Part shown: one piece after another, positions 34,647 to 43,342 of the stretch | How positions within the stretch are numbered: position 1 is the stretch's first letter | Layout: each line of letters opens with the position of its first letter | From: Bin5 sp965204705 | GTDB lineage: Bacteria; Chloroflexota; Anaerolineae; Caldilineales; Caldilineaceae | Assembly: GCA_965204705.1 (NCBI GenBank) | Contig: OZ242006.1 | Coordinates: forward strand, 4,588,001 to 4,652,000 | Reading direction: 5' to 3' | DNA length: 64,000 nucleotides | Made by a program: the position numbers and the translations under genes | Notes under the pieces: generated by a model | What the model saw: only the letters and a program-made list of their open reading frames with translations | Databases searched by the model: none | Told to the model about the DNA's origin: nothing

Positions 34647-36083
34647 TTACTCGACCCGGAATGAACCGACAATCTGGTCAATCACCGGCTGGTTTGCGGC
34701 TGCGGCGTCGGGTCGGGCAGCGATAGTGAGCAGATAGGCGGTCTGGTTGGCGCGCAGTATGGTTATATCAAGGTGAGCGGTCAGGAGATGTGATGGATCG
34801 CCCAACCTGATAGCGGCCGCGGCGCGGATGACCGGAAGACCGTTGCTTGTACCCATCTCGATAGTTAGCAGCTGCGTATCACCCCAGGACAGGATAGCTT
34901 TCTCGGCGAGGGCGAGCCATTCCTCTTCGGAAAGGTCGTCCGGAAGTGGTACGGTGGACACGATCAGGAAGGTTGGAAAGATTGGGAGGGTGTACATGCT
35001 CTCCGGGTCCGGCTCGACGGCGAAGACGCCAAGTTTCTCTCCTTCCGGCGTGTCCAGAAATGCTTGCAGCTGCTGGGTTGCCGTCTGGTCGCCGAGCAAT
35101 CCCGTTACCTGATCCAGGTCTCCTGCTTGCAGGTCGAGAGCTAACCAGTTGAATGGCACAGCAAGAGAGTAGCCCAGGCGCCCGTCTACGATCGGTATCC
35201 AGAACCTGGGAAGGTTGGCAGCAGGGGCTGACGTCGATGAACCAGGCTGGCCTTCGTTCCCCGCCTGTGTTTGCGCCTGCTCTGCGGCGGCCACCTGTTC
35301 AGGCAGGATTGGCCGGAAAGATTGAACGATCTGGTGGATCACAATTCGTTTGGCTAAGGCGTTGCTCAGCCGGGTTGCGATTAAAAGGGTATAGGCGGCC
35401 TGGTCAGCACGGAGGATGGTTATGTCAAGATGGGCGGTCAGGCCGGCGCCCTGGCCTCCCATCTGGTAGACGGCGGAGGCTCTGACAACTGGCAGCTCGT
35501 TGAGCGTACCTAGTCTGACGCTTTCGATGCGGGCTTCGCCCATTGCTGAGATAGATTCTTCAACGAGGGCAACCCATTGTTCGTCGGATACGCCTTCGGG
35601 AAATTTGGCGACCGACACATTGAGAAAGGTAGGGAAGGGCGGGCGGGCGAACAACTCGCTGGGGTCGGGATCGACGGCCAGGAGTCCGAGGTTTTCGCCG
35701 GCAGGAGTGGACATGTAGTGGCGCAACTGCTGCGACGCGGCGCGGCCGCCAAGCATGCCGGCAATCCGGTCCAGTTCGCCAGATTGCAGGTCGAAGGTCA
35801 ACCAGTTGGCGGGTACGGCGAGGGCATAGCCGAGGGATTCGTCGACAAGCTCTTTCCAGCCGGAGGGAAATGCAGCGGCAGACACAGGAACCGACAGCGA
35901 CGAAGAGGAGCGATTCGCTACAGATGCCGGAACACCCGCCATCCAAGTGGGGGCGGTGGGCGAGGTTGTTGAGGGCTCTGTTTGGGCGGCTGGCGACAGT
36001 TCCTGCGCTGACGCTTGCCCCGGCGCCGCGGCCATGGAGATGACTAAGGCAATGGTTACAGCCAAGAGGCGTGAACTGTACAT
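34647..36083 (-). CDS. Exported protein with two tandem PsbP/DUF1795-like domains, unknown function
   Basis: A 478-residue secreted protein. After a signal peptide (about 1-26, ending QASAQ) come two homologous domains, about 75-265 and 295-478. The shared landmarks are LGYALAVPANWL and LGYSLAVPFNWL, then PAGENLGLLAVDPDPSE and PEGEKLGVFAVEPDPES. LTAHLDITILRADQAAY and LTAHLDITILRANQTAY follow. The fold looks like the PsbP/Mog1/DUF1795 group, which is judgement by pattern. It lies 101 bases upstream of the LRR gene and may be cotranscribed with it. No function is known. Confidence 0.75.
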   Translation of the reverse strand: MYSSRLLAVTIALVISMAAAPGQASAQELSPAAQTEPSTTSPTAPTWMAGVPASVANRSSSSLSVPVSAAAFPSGWKELVDESLGYALAVPANWLTFDLQSGELDRIAGMLGGRAASQQLRHYMSTPAGENLGLLAVDPDPSELFARPPFPTFLNVSVAKFPEGVSDEQWVALVEESISAMGEARIESVRLGTLNELPVVRASAVYQMGGQGAGLTAHLDITILRADQAAYTLLIATRLSNALAKRIVIHQIVQSFRPILPEQVAAAEQAQTQAGNEGQPGSSTSAPAANLPRFWIPIVDGRLGYSLAVPFNWLALDLQAGDLDQVTGLLGDQTATQQLQAFLDTPEGEKLGVFAVEPDPESMYTLPIFPTFLIVSTVPLPDDLSEEEWLALAEKAILSWGDTQLLTIEMGTSNGLPVIRAAAAIRLGDPSHLLTAHLDITILRANQTAYLLTIAARPDAAAANQPVIDQIVGSFRVE

Positions 36084-36735
36084 ATCTTTGGCTCCTTGGT
36101 CACTGGGGGCGGGTGTTCCGGTTCGGTCATGAACGGCTGGAGAAAGAGACGGCGTGCGAAACGAATCCGGAGCGGGCGCCAGCCCAGGCAGAGTGGATTG
36201 CTAGCGACTAATCGTTTCTCTGACGAGGGTAACGGATCTTGCGGCGAAGCCAGTAGGACGGACCCAGAGAGTGCGACGCCATTTGGTCGCGCCGAGTTCT
36301 ATAGTGCTTCCGGAACTCGCCATAAGACTGTCGAATCGACTGCAGATATAGAGTACATAACAAACGGCGCGGACGTCAACTTGGCGAAGGAATTGGTGTC
36401 ATCTGCCTACATGCGGGTTTCGGGCGTGTTTCCGGTCAGGGTCACAGCCGGCAGACGGGACAGCAGTACACTGTGATGGGGGTGGGTGAAAGGTCATGAA
36501 ACTGGAATGTACGTGCGACTGTGCAACTGTCGGGGAAGTTGGAGGGCGGGTCGTTGCTATGATAGGCTGTTCTCGGCCCGACACGTGTGAATTCCAAGCG
36601 CCGCGGAAGCAGCGCGGTACTCTCAGACTCGATAGCCCCCGAGCGAATGCAAGATAGACTGCTTGTACGGAAGAATCTTTTCCTCTCCTCGCGGTTTCAC
36701 GTTCCTCGAAAAGAGATAGAAGGCCCACCCAACGC
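36084..36735. other. 652-base intergenic region
   Basis: It separates the divergent duplicated-protein gene (minus) and uvsE (plus) and should hold both promoters. A 126-codon open frame (36096-36476) has no ribosome binding site, homology or codon bias I can recognise. TATGAT at 36558 is a possible -10 box. No repeat of the families seen elsewhere. Confidence 0.4.
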
Positions 36736-37701
36736 ATGGTGAACGGGACGCGCGTCCGGTTGGGGTTCCCTGTTAAGGTGCTGGGGGCGTCGGGGTTGCG
36801 CTCGCACGACAGCCGGCGCTGGCAGAACAGACCCCATCTGAGCGTCAGTCTGGCCTATTTGCGCGATATTTTCCTCTATCTGGAGCGAAGGGAGATCCGG
36901 TTTTACCGGATGGCCGGTCAGCTCGCCCCATATCTGACCCACCCGGAGCTGCCGGCGTTTCACAATCAGATAGACGAATGTTCGACGGAGCTGGCGGCGA
37001 TAGGGGATTTGGCGCGACAGCAGGGCGTGCGCTTGACGCTGCATCCGGGCTTTTACGTGCAGTTGAGCCACCCAGATGCTGCGCTGGCGGCGCGGTCGAG
37101 CCTTGAGCTGGCTGCGGCGACTTCCCTGCTGGATGGGATGGGGCTGGATGGGGCCAGCGTTGTTGTCGTTCACGTGGGTGGTGGTCACGCGGACATACCG
37201 GCGGCCCTGGACAGGTTCGCGCGAGCGGCCAATTTGCTGCCGGACGAGGTGCGGAGGCGTGTGGTCCTGGAGAACGGGGACCGGCAGTTCGGTCTGCGCG
37301 ATGTGGTGTGGGTGCACCGGCGAACCGGGATTCCGGTGGTCCTGGATACGCTCCACCACCGATGCCACAATCCGGATGGGATCCCGCAGTTGGATGCGCT
37401 GAAGATCGCTCTGGCGACCTGGCCGGAGAGTGTACGTCCGAAGATCCATGTCAGCAGCCCGCGCACGGCGGTGCGTACACTGTATCGGGATGGCGAGGCG
37501 CGCGTACAGATGCCGTTGCCGCATCAGCACAGCGACTTTCTGCACCCGTTTGAAGTCATCGATCTGCTGCAGGCGGCGGTCTCGGCGCGGTTGCGGTCGT
37601 TTGATATTATGCTGGAGGCGAAGGCGAAGGATTTTGCGTTGCTGCGGCTGCGGGAGCAGATCAACAGGTATGCGCCGAATTTGGCGCGAAATGTACAGTG
37701 A
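36736..37701 (+). CDS. uvsE: UV damage endonuclease UvsE/UVDE
   Basis: A TIM-barrel endonuclease that nicks DNA 5' of UV photoproducts and some other lesions, starting an alternative excision repair. Family motifs appear in order: RLGFPV at the start, RRGEIRFYRMAGQLAPYLTHPEL-like sequence near 53-75 and LTLHPGFYVQLSHPD near 100. VVVHVGGGHAD and VVLENGDRQFGLRDV follow near 140-180, then PVVLDTLHHRCHNPDG, KIHVSSPR and HQHSDFLHPFEV. The metal-binding His and Glu positions are kept. It ends with MLEAKAKDFALLRLRE. Length is normal (321). The next gene follows at once on the same strand. Confidence 0.9.
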   Translation: MVNGTRVRLGFPVKVLGASGLRSHDSRRWQNRPHLSVSLAYLRDIFLYLERREIRFYRMAGQLAPYLTHPELPAFHNQIDECSTELAAIGDLARQQGVRLTLHPGFYVQLSHPDAALAARSSLELAAATSLLDGMGLDGASVVVVHVGGGHADIPAALDRFARAANLLPDEVRRRVVLENGDRQFGLRDVVWVHRRTGIPVVLDTLHHRCHNPDGIPQLDALKIALATWPESVRPKIHVSSPRTAVRTLYRDGEARVQMPLPHQHSDFLHPFEVIDLLQAAVSARLRSFDIMLEAKAKDFALLRLREQINRYAPNLARNVQ

Positions 37702-37718
37702 GGAGTAATGGCCGGGAA

Positions 37719-38459
37719 ATGGCGGAAGAATATACAGACCCGTATAATCTCAAGAGGACGGTCCTGGTTGCAGTGGTGAACAATCGGGCCGACCTGCGGC
37801 GGGCGGCGTCGGAGGGCTGGTACCGCATACCGCAACGGCGGGCGCCGCGGCGAGTGGGGGCCGACTATCTGGCGTTTTATCAGACGGGCGCTTTCGAGAA
37901 CGAAACGGAGGCGCGGACGATCAGCTATTATGCGGCAGTCCGACGCTATCAACTGTTATCTCGGGCGGAGATGCTGCCGGATGAGGGGGATCATGCGCGG
38001 GCGGAGGCGTATTATTTTCGCATTGAAATCGGCCCTTTGATGCGTTTGGCGCGGCCGGTGCCGGCAACCACGTTCAGACGGCTGACATTTATTCATACGA
38101 CGTTGGAGCGTCTGTTGAAGGCAAATGATGTTACGGAGCTGAAGCTGGAGGGCGAACCATTCCAGACGCTGTGGAGCGCGCTGCGGGCCAACCGGTTGAG
38201 GCCGCTGCCAAACCGGTTGGCCGGTAGTTGGCCGGTGGACATCGCCCTGCGAGTGCGCAACGGCCATCTTGGGATCCAACTTGAAGAGGCCAACGATATG
38301 CGAGAGGCGGCTGAGCCGTCGGACCGCTGGATGATTCTGCGAATCCCCGAGAGCCAGATCGAGGCAGACCTGGAGGGCTGCCTGCGGGCGATAGGCGCGG
38401 CCCTGGTGGATCTGGGGGGTTCGCTAGACGCGAAGCCGGGACGGGAGACAGTGTTGTAG
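37719..38459 (+). CDS. Unrecognised protein, possibly with a PUA/EVE-like domain, paired with uvsE
   Basis: About 246 residues, not assigned to a named family. The N-terminal 120 residues (TVLVAVVNNRADLRRAASEGWYRIP, ADYLAFYQTGAF, TISYYAAVRRYQLLSR, then EAYYFRIEIGPLMRLARPVP) alternate strands in a way reminiscent of PUA/EVE-like nucleic-acid-binding domains. RRLTFIHTTLERLLKANDVTEL follows. The rest may be an alpha/beta domain ending in WMILRIPESQIEADL. No nuclease motif is seen. The frame opens at GTG 37698, overlapping the uvsE stop; I use ATG 37719, 13 bases after AGGAG. Tight linkage to uvsE suggests a DNA-repair role, by inference. Confidence 0.55.
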   Translation: MAEEYTDPYNLKRTVLVAVVNNRADLRRAASEGWYRIPQRRAPRRVGADYLAFYQTGAFENETEARTISYYAAVRRYQLLSRAEMLPDEGDHARAEAYYFRIEIGPLMRLARPVPATTFRRLTFIHTTLERLLKANDVTELKLEGEPFQTLWSALRANRLRPLPNRLAGSWPVDIALRVRNGHLGIQLEEANDMREAAEPSDRWMILRIPESQIEADLEGCLRAIGAALVDLGGSLDAKPGRETVL

Positions 38460-38486
38460 CGGAGGAGAGATCAGGAGAAGGTTGGT

Positions 38487-38975
38487 ATGGAACTGAATGT
38501 CAATGGAGAGATCTATACGCTGGATGTCCCGGCCGAGGAAAGACTGCTGTGGGTGCTGCGGGACTGGCTGGGACTGACGGGCACAAAGTTCGGTTGCGGA
38601 ATTGGTATCTGCGGCGCGTGTACGGTTCACGTCAACGGCGCGGCGGTTCGATCGTGTCTGATGCCGCTGGCTGCGGTTGCGGGGACGGAGATCCGCACGA
38701 TTGAAGGGCTGACTGCGACGGACGACAGCGGCATGATCACACTGCATCCGGTTCAGCAGGCGTTTGTCGATCACCAGGTACCGCAGTGCGGCTGGTGCAT
38801 GAGCGGGCAGATCATGCAGGCAGCCTCGTTCCTGGAGCAGAATCCGCAGCCGTCTGAAGAGGAGACTGCGGGCGCGATGAGCGGGAACTACTGCCGTTGC
38901 GGCTGCTATGTGCGCATACGGCAGGCGGTCCAGCAGGCGGCCGGGATGGCGGGTGAAGAGGAGGTCGCGATATGA
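38487..38975 (+). CDS. (2Fe-2S)-binding subunit of a molybdenum hydroxylase (IorA/CoxS-like)
   Basis: The small electron-transfer subunit of a xanthine-dehydrogenase-family enzyme, 162 residues. The N-terminal plant-type ferredoxin cluster motif is KFGCGIGICGACTVHV with a distant Cys (SCLMPLA). The C-terminal helical cluster motif is QCGWCMSGQIMQAAS followed by NYCRCGCYVRIRQAV. All eight cysteines are present. Its end overlaps the large-subunit start by four bases (ATGA). No FAD subunit is encoded beside it. That matches the two-subunit isoquinoline 1-oxidoreductase type, which passes electrons to a cytochrome or quinone. Confidence 0.92.
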   Translation: MELNVNGEIYTLDVPAEERLLWVLRDWLGLTGTKFGCGIGICGACTVHVNGAAVRSCLMPLAAVAGTEIRTIEGLTATDDSGMITLHPVQQAFVDHQVPQCGWCMSGQIMQAASFLEQNPQPSEEETAGAMSGNYCRCGCYVRIRQAVQQAAGMAGEEEVAI

Positions 38976-41290
38976 CCCAGGAAGGGGATGCAGACGGATT
39001 GGTCGAGGCGCAGGCCGACTCGACGAAGGAAAAGAGCGGGGAAGGCGGGGCGGATGGACAAGACCCTGCCCCGCCGCGGAAACGGCGCTGGCGACTCTCG
39101 CGGCGAGGTTTTCTGATCGGATTGGGGGCGGCAGGGGCCGGCCTGGCCGTGGGCGCGTATTTTGGCAGACCGGTTCTGCACGAAGTGATGGCGGAGAGCT
39201 TTGCGGAGGCTGAACACGCGGGGAGCAGTTTCATGCAGCTGCCTGCCGAGCCACCGCTTTGGCTGGAAGTATTGGAGGACAGCCGCGTACGTCTCTCTCT
39301 GTCAAAGGTGGAGATGGGGCAGGGTGTTCACACGTCGATTGCGCAGATTGCGGTTGAGGAGTTGGGAATCAACTGGGAAGATCTGGTCGTGGAGCAGGCT
39401 GATACATCATCCAAGCTGGTGGACAGTTTCGGAACGGGCGGCAGTTTTTCGGTTGCCTCCAGCTTCGGGCCGCTGCGCCGCGCGGCTGCGGGCATGCGCA
39501 GTCTGCTGCAGCGGGAGGCAGCAGGGATCCTGAACCAGCCGGAGCTTGCACTGCGGGTTGAGGGGCGGGGGTTTGCCGTCGCGGACAGCCCTGAGAAGCG
39601 TGCCGACTTCCACAGCCTGGCCGCGGCGATATCGGACTGGGATCTGCCTGAAGAGGAGGCGCTGCAGCTGAAGCCGGCTGATGAATACGCCGTAATTGGC
39701 CAGTCGGTTAGTCGCATCGATATACCCGACAAAGTGACGGGGCAAGCAGTTTACGGCTATGACATGCGCGTACCCAATATGCTTTACGGCGCTGTGGCGC
39801 GGCCGCCTACGCTGGAAGCGAAACTGCTGAGAGCGTCACCGGGCGGGGCGGCAGGGATTGAGGGCGTCGAGACGTTCGTGATCGATGTGGAGAGCGGCTT
39901 TGCCGGGGTAGTGGCGAGCTCTCGCAGCGCGGCCTGGTCGGCGATGAAGGCGATGGAGACGGAGTGGGATGAAGGGCACCTGTGGCAGCAGGAGGAGATC
40001 GAGGCGCTGATCGAACCTGAAGGAGCGGGTGGAGTCACGATCCAGCGGGAGGGCAATGCGGCCGGCGTACTGGGGAAAGAGGACGTGATTTCGGCCACCT
40101 ATCGTTCACCGTTTGCCGTGCAGGCCTCGCTCGAGGCACCGGCAGCGCTTGCGGATGTCCAGGAAGGCCAGGTGACGGTATGGGTGTCGACTCAGTCTCA
40201 CGAAAGGGCGAAGGGGTTGATCGCCGAAGCGCTGGGCGTGGAAGCCGACACAGTTCGGGTTGTTCCGACCTATCTCGGGGGCGGCTTTGGCGGCAAGCTT
40301 GATACCGGAGTGGCGATTGAAGCGGCCCGCCTGTCCAAGGCAGCTGGCGCGCCGGTCCATGTGGGATGGGATCGAATGGAAGCGATGCTTCATGGCTATC
40401 TGCGACCACCGACGAAAAGCGTTCTCTCCGGCGCCGTGGACGGGGCTGGACGGATTATCGCGATGGAGCACAGGCAGGGGAGCAGCGACGTGGCCTTCAG
40501 TTTCATGCCGGACTTCATGGCATTTGTCATGGGCGCGGACTTCGGCGCGACAGTTGGGGCGCGTATCAATTACGGGGTGCCCAACCTCACGGTGACGGCC
40601 TGGCGAAAGAGGCTGCCGGTATGGACGGGTTGGTGGCGGGGGTTAGGGCTGTTCGCGAATACATTTGCGGTGGAGAGTTTCGTTGATGAACTGGCGGCGG
40701 CGGCGGGCGCGGACCCGCTCCAGTTCCGCCTCGATCATCTGCCGGACAGTTCTGCTGGGAGACGCATGAGAGCCGTTCTGGAAGCGGCCGCCGAACTGAG
40801 CGGATGGGGGGCGGCGCCGCCTGCAGGCCGGGCGCGAGGGGTGGCCTGTTTTGCATCTAACACAGTGGTGGCGCAGGTAGCGGAGGTGTCTGTGGACGCG
40901 GCGTCGGGCGAGATCAGGGTCCATGACGTAGCCTGCGCGGTGGACTGCGGACTGGTCGTGAATCCGGATGGGGCGAAGGCACAGATAGAGGGGAACGTGA
41001 TGTGGGGCGTAGGGTCGACGCTGATCGAGCAGGCGTATGTTAAGGACGGACGCCTGAATTTGAACAATTTCGAAAGCTACCCGTTGCTGACGATGCGGGA
41101 GGCGCCTGATGTCCGTTCCGTACTGGTGGACACGGGAATCAAGACTCCGTACGGCATGGGAGAGCCGCCGATCGGGCCGGTGGGCGCGGCGGTTGCGAAT
41201 GCGTTTACGGCGGCTACGGGCAGGCGCATCCGAACACTGCCGATGACGCCGGCACGCGTTCTGGATGCACTAGCTGGGGGCGGATCTTGA
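38972..41290 (+). CDS. Molybdopterin-binding subunit of a molybdenum hydroxylase (IorB-like, TAT-exported)
   Basis: The catalytic subunit, 772 residues. A twin-arginine signal (LSRRGFLIGLGAAGAGLAVGAYFG, residues about 43-66) shows export of the folded complex together with the small subunit. Family motifs are VEMGQGVHTSIAQIAVEELGI near 111, GTGGSFSVASSFGPLR and DKVTGQAVYGYDMRVPNMLYG near 254. YLGGGFGGKLDTGVAIEAA follows near 432, and the C-terminal cofactor site with the catalytic Glu is GEPPIGPVGAAVANAF near 732. The substrate could be an aldehyde or an N-heterocycle and is not decided by sequence. Cotranscribed with the small subunit. Confidence 0.9.
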   Translation: MTQEGDADGLVEAQADSTKEKSGEGGADGQDPAPPRKRRWRLSRRGFLIGLGAAGAGLAVGAYFGRPVLHEVMAESFAEAEHAGSSFMQLPAEPPLWLEVLEDSRVRLSLSKVEMGQGVHTSIAQIAVEELGINWEDLVVEQADTSSKLVDSFGTGGSFSVASSFGPLRRAAAGMRSLLQREAAGILNQPELALRVEGRGFAVADSPEKRADFHSLAAAISDWDLPEEEALQLKPADEYAVIGQSVSRIDIPDKVTGQAVYGYDMRVPNMLYGAVARPPTLEAKLLRASPGGAAGIEGVETFVIDVESGFAGVVASSRSAAWSAMKAMETEWDEGHLWQQEEIEALIEPEGAGGVTIQREGNAAGVLGKEDVISATYRSPFAVQASLEAPAALADVQEGQVTVWVSTQSHERAKGLIAEALGVEADTVRVVPTYLGGGFGGKLDTGVAIEAARLSKAAGAPVHVGWDRMEAMLHGYLRPPTKSVLSGAVDGAGRIIAMEHRQGSSDVAFSFMPDFMAFVMGADFGATVGARINYGVPNLTVTAWRKRLPVWTGWWRGLGLFANTFAVESFVDELAAAAGADPLQFRLDHLPDSSAGRRMRAVLEAAAELSGWGAAPPAGRARGVACFASNTVVAQVAEVSVDAASGEIRVHDVACAVDCGLVVNPDGAKAQIEGNVMWGVGSTLIEQAYVKDGRLNLNNFESYPLLTMREAPDVRSVLVDTGIKTPYGMGEPPIGPVGAAVANAFTAATGRRIRTLPMTPARVLDALAGGGS

Positions 41291-41323
41291 TCCTTGGGGG
41301 GCCAGTTATGCCCTGGGATGAAG

Positions 41324-41911
41324 TCAGCTCTGCTCGCCGGAGAGGCCCAGCTGCGCGGCGACATCTTTCATGGCGTCGAGGACGCGTTGCACGTGCTCGT
41401 CGAAGGGTTCGCCGAGCTCCTCGATGAAGTGGAGATTTTCGGCGCGGTCGATGGCGGCGGTGAAGCGCTTGTCCTTCCACTTCTTCTTGACGGAGCGGAG
41501 TCTTACGCCGCGCAGGTCCTTGTCGGGGCGCACGTAGGCGCAGGCCAGGATGAGGCCTGTCAGCTCGTCACAGGCCAGGAGCGCTTTGTCGAGCTTTGAC
41601 TCGCGCGGGACGCCGAGGAAGGTTGCGTGGGCCTCGATGGCGTGGATGAAGTCCGGCGGGTAGTCATTCTGGCGGAATAGCCGGAGCGCGGTGCGGGGAT
41701 GGCCGTTCTCCTTGTCATCCATATCGGGGAAGCGATCGTAGTCCAGATCGTGGAGCAGACCTGTCAGTCCCCAGAGGTCTTCATCTTCGCCATAGTGACG
41801 GGCGTAGATGCGCATGGCGGCTTCTACGGACAGCATGTGGCGGCGCAGTCCCTCGTTTTCGACCCATTCATACAGTAGTTGTACAGCTTCATCTCGACTG
41901 GGCAGAGGCAT
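41324..41911 (-). CDS. HD-domain hydrolase
   Basis: A 195-residue HD-superfamily phosphohydrolase. The start is ATG 41911, with GAGGAG seven bases upstream; the longer frame is rejected. The metal motif is seen as RRHMLSVEAAMR (first His), GLLHDLDYDRFPD (the HD pair) and GHPRTALRLF, then IHAIEAHATFLG with the last His. The group is like YqeK/Hdig-type hydrolases of nucleotides, but no close assignment is possible. It convergently abuts the molybdenum hydroxylase gene. The upstream minus-strand gene ends ten bases before it. Confidence 0.82.
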   Translation of the reverse strand: MPLPSRDEAVQLLYEWVENEGLRRHMLSVEAAMRIYARHYGEDEDLWGLTGLLHDLDYDRFPDMDDKENGHPRTALRLFRQNDYPPDFIHAIEAHATFLGVPRESKLDKALLACDELTGLILACAYVRPDKDLRGVRLRSVKKKWKDKRFTAAIDRAENLHFIEELGEPFDEHVQRVLDAMKDVAAQLGLSGEQS

Positions 41912-41921
41912 AAGGGCTCCT

Positions 41922-42794
41922 CTAGTCTGAAGTGGGCACTTGGCCGCTTGGCACAGGTTGGAGTTGTGCGGATGCGGCGACTTTTTGGGCTGGTTTGAGA
42001 TTGGCGGTGCGAGCATCGTCCGTTGGCGAGGCTATTGTCATGTCGCGCCGGCCGTAGACGATTTGGCGGCTGCCTGTGATGTGCGGGTGTTCGCTGCCGT
42101 CAGCCCGATTGCGCCAGATGAGTTTGCCGATTGCCTGGGCGCGGCGGGCGCTGCTGCCAACGGCTTCGCTGAAGGGGGCGCCGTTGAGCCAATTGTGCAG
42201 AAAGAGGCTGAGGCTTGGCTCCGGAAGCCAGTTGACGGCCTGTGCGCCGTTAACGGCTTGTGCGCCCAGTGCCAGCCAGGTGGAGGCCAGACTGGCGCCA
42301 TAGCAGTTGACCCCGTATACCACGCGCAGGTCGAGAAGGGAGCTATCTTTGACGTAGCGGCTCAGCAACTGGTCGAACGCGGCTGCGTCGACAAGCTCCT
42401 TCCCCTTGTGACCGATCAGGCAGCGTTCCTGTCCATGCACAAGCAGGAGTTGATCGACGGTGTGGGTGGCGCTGGTCTCGACGAGGGCGCCGGTCAGATT
42501 GGCGGCGGTGGCGGCGGCGTCTTCGAGGATGAGGACGCGGTGGTAGCGGCGGTAGGCGCCGAGGAGCCGCAGCAGGAGTTTGGCGTATTCTTCAGTCAGC
42601 CAGTCGATTGCGGTCATTGCCCATTGGGGCAGATTGACGCCGTGGATGTGGCCAATGTTTTCCAGGAAGACGATCAGCGCCAGGGGCTTGGCGGCGGTGG
42701 GCGCGGGGTTGTCGAGCCGTACTGCGGATGGCTGTGATGCCGTGGGAGAGTCTTTGTCAAGGATGGAATTATAGAGCGTCCGGGCAAGAGTCAT
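41922..42794 (-). CDS. Unknown protein with a caspase/CHAT-like His-Cys pattern
   Basis: A 290-residue protein I cannot assign. Residues about 110-190 read DQLLLVHGQERCLIGHKG, then LRVVYGVNCYGASLASTWLALGAQAVNG. Strand-His-Gly followed about 50 residues later by strand-Asn-Cys-Tyr-Gly is the arrangement of clan CD cysteine peptidases (caspase, CHAT, C13), including the late LSLFLHNWLNGAPFSEAV stretch seen in CHAT-like folds. The GAQAVN unit is doubled, a recent slippage event. It lacks a signal peptide. Enzymatic activity is only suggested by pattern. Confidence 0.5.
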   Translation of the reverse strand: MTLARTLYNSILDKDSPTASQPSAVRLDNPAPTAAKPLALIVFLENIGHIHGVNLPQWAMTAIDWLTEEYAKLLLRLLGAYRRYHRVLILEDAAATAANLTGALVETSATHTVDQLLLVHGQERCLIGHKGKELVDAAAFDQLLSRYVKDSSLLDLRVVYGVNCYGASLASTWLALGAQAVNGAQAVNWLPEPSLSLFLHNWLNGAPFSEAVGSSARRAQAIGKLIWRNRADGSEHPHITGSRQIVYGRRDMTIASPTDDARTANLKPAQKVAASAQLQPVPSGQVPTSD

Positions 42795-42831
42795 AGGGTG
42801 TGGGATGTGACTCTGTGCGGCGGCGGGCCGC

Positions 42832-43131
42832 TCAGAATTGGAAGCGGCCGTTGGCGTCGACGACCCGAACTTTGAAGTTTTCGACGAACGGTTCGAGGCC
42901 GGCGATTAGTTCCTGCCACTCGTTTGAGCTCAGTATGCGGGCGGCGTCTTCTTTGTCCTCAAGGACTCCGCCGCCGAGGATCTGAGGAGCTTCTCCCCAG
43001 AGGGTGTACCAGGCGTCGGTGATGCGCAGACCCAATTGCGCGAGGCCGGGGGCCAGCGTCTGCACGACGTAGCGTTGGCAGTCTTCTTCGTGCCCTTCCC
43101 GCATATCGTAACTCAGAAGTACTTTGACCAT
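42832..43131 (-). CDS. Small protein, dimeric alpha/beta-barrel-like
   Basis: A 99-residue soluble protein beginning VKVLLSYDMREGHEEDCQRYVVQTLAPGLAQLGL. It has a second half (WQELIAGLEPFVENFKVRVVD) that fits the small ferredoxin-like dimeric barrel fold of EthD/NIPSNAP/antibiotic-biosynthesis-monooxygenase-type proteins. No catalytic residue is recognised. It lies between the unknown protein gene and the carrier gene on the same strand. About 210 bases upstream (43132-43342) show no gene. Confidence 0.6.
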   Translation of the reverse strand: MVKVLLSYDMREGHEEDCQRYVVQTLAPGLAQLGLRITDAWYTLWGEAPQILGGGVLEDKEDAARILSSNEWQELIAGLEPFVENFKVRVVDANGRFQF

Positions 43132-43342
43132 TCTACCGTCCTCAAGGGCTGGGAGATAGTCCTGCGGCGTTTTGCCCGTCGTCAGGTGTCGGAAGAGCTG
43201 GAATCGGCAGAGGCAACGATCGGCCGATGAATCCGATTTCGATGTTCAGTATAGCACAGACGAACAGCACAGCGTATAGCCAGAGAAGGTGCGGGAAATC
43301 GTTCGACAGTACGTACGCGCGAGATTTAGTGCAGGCTGAGTG

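Noticed and set aside
36096..36476. 126-codon plus-strand frame in the gap before uvsE
   Set aside because: No ribosome binding site, no domain and no coding-like composition; left as intergenic.
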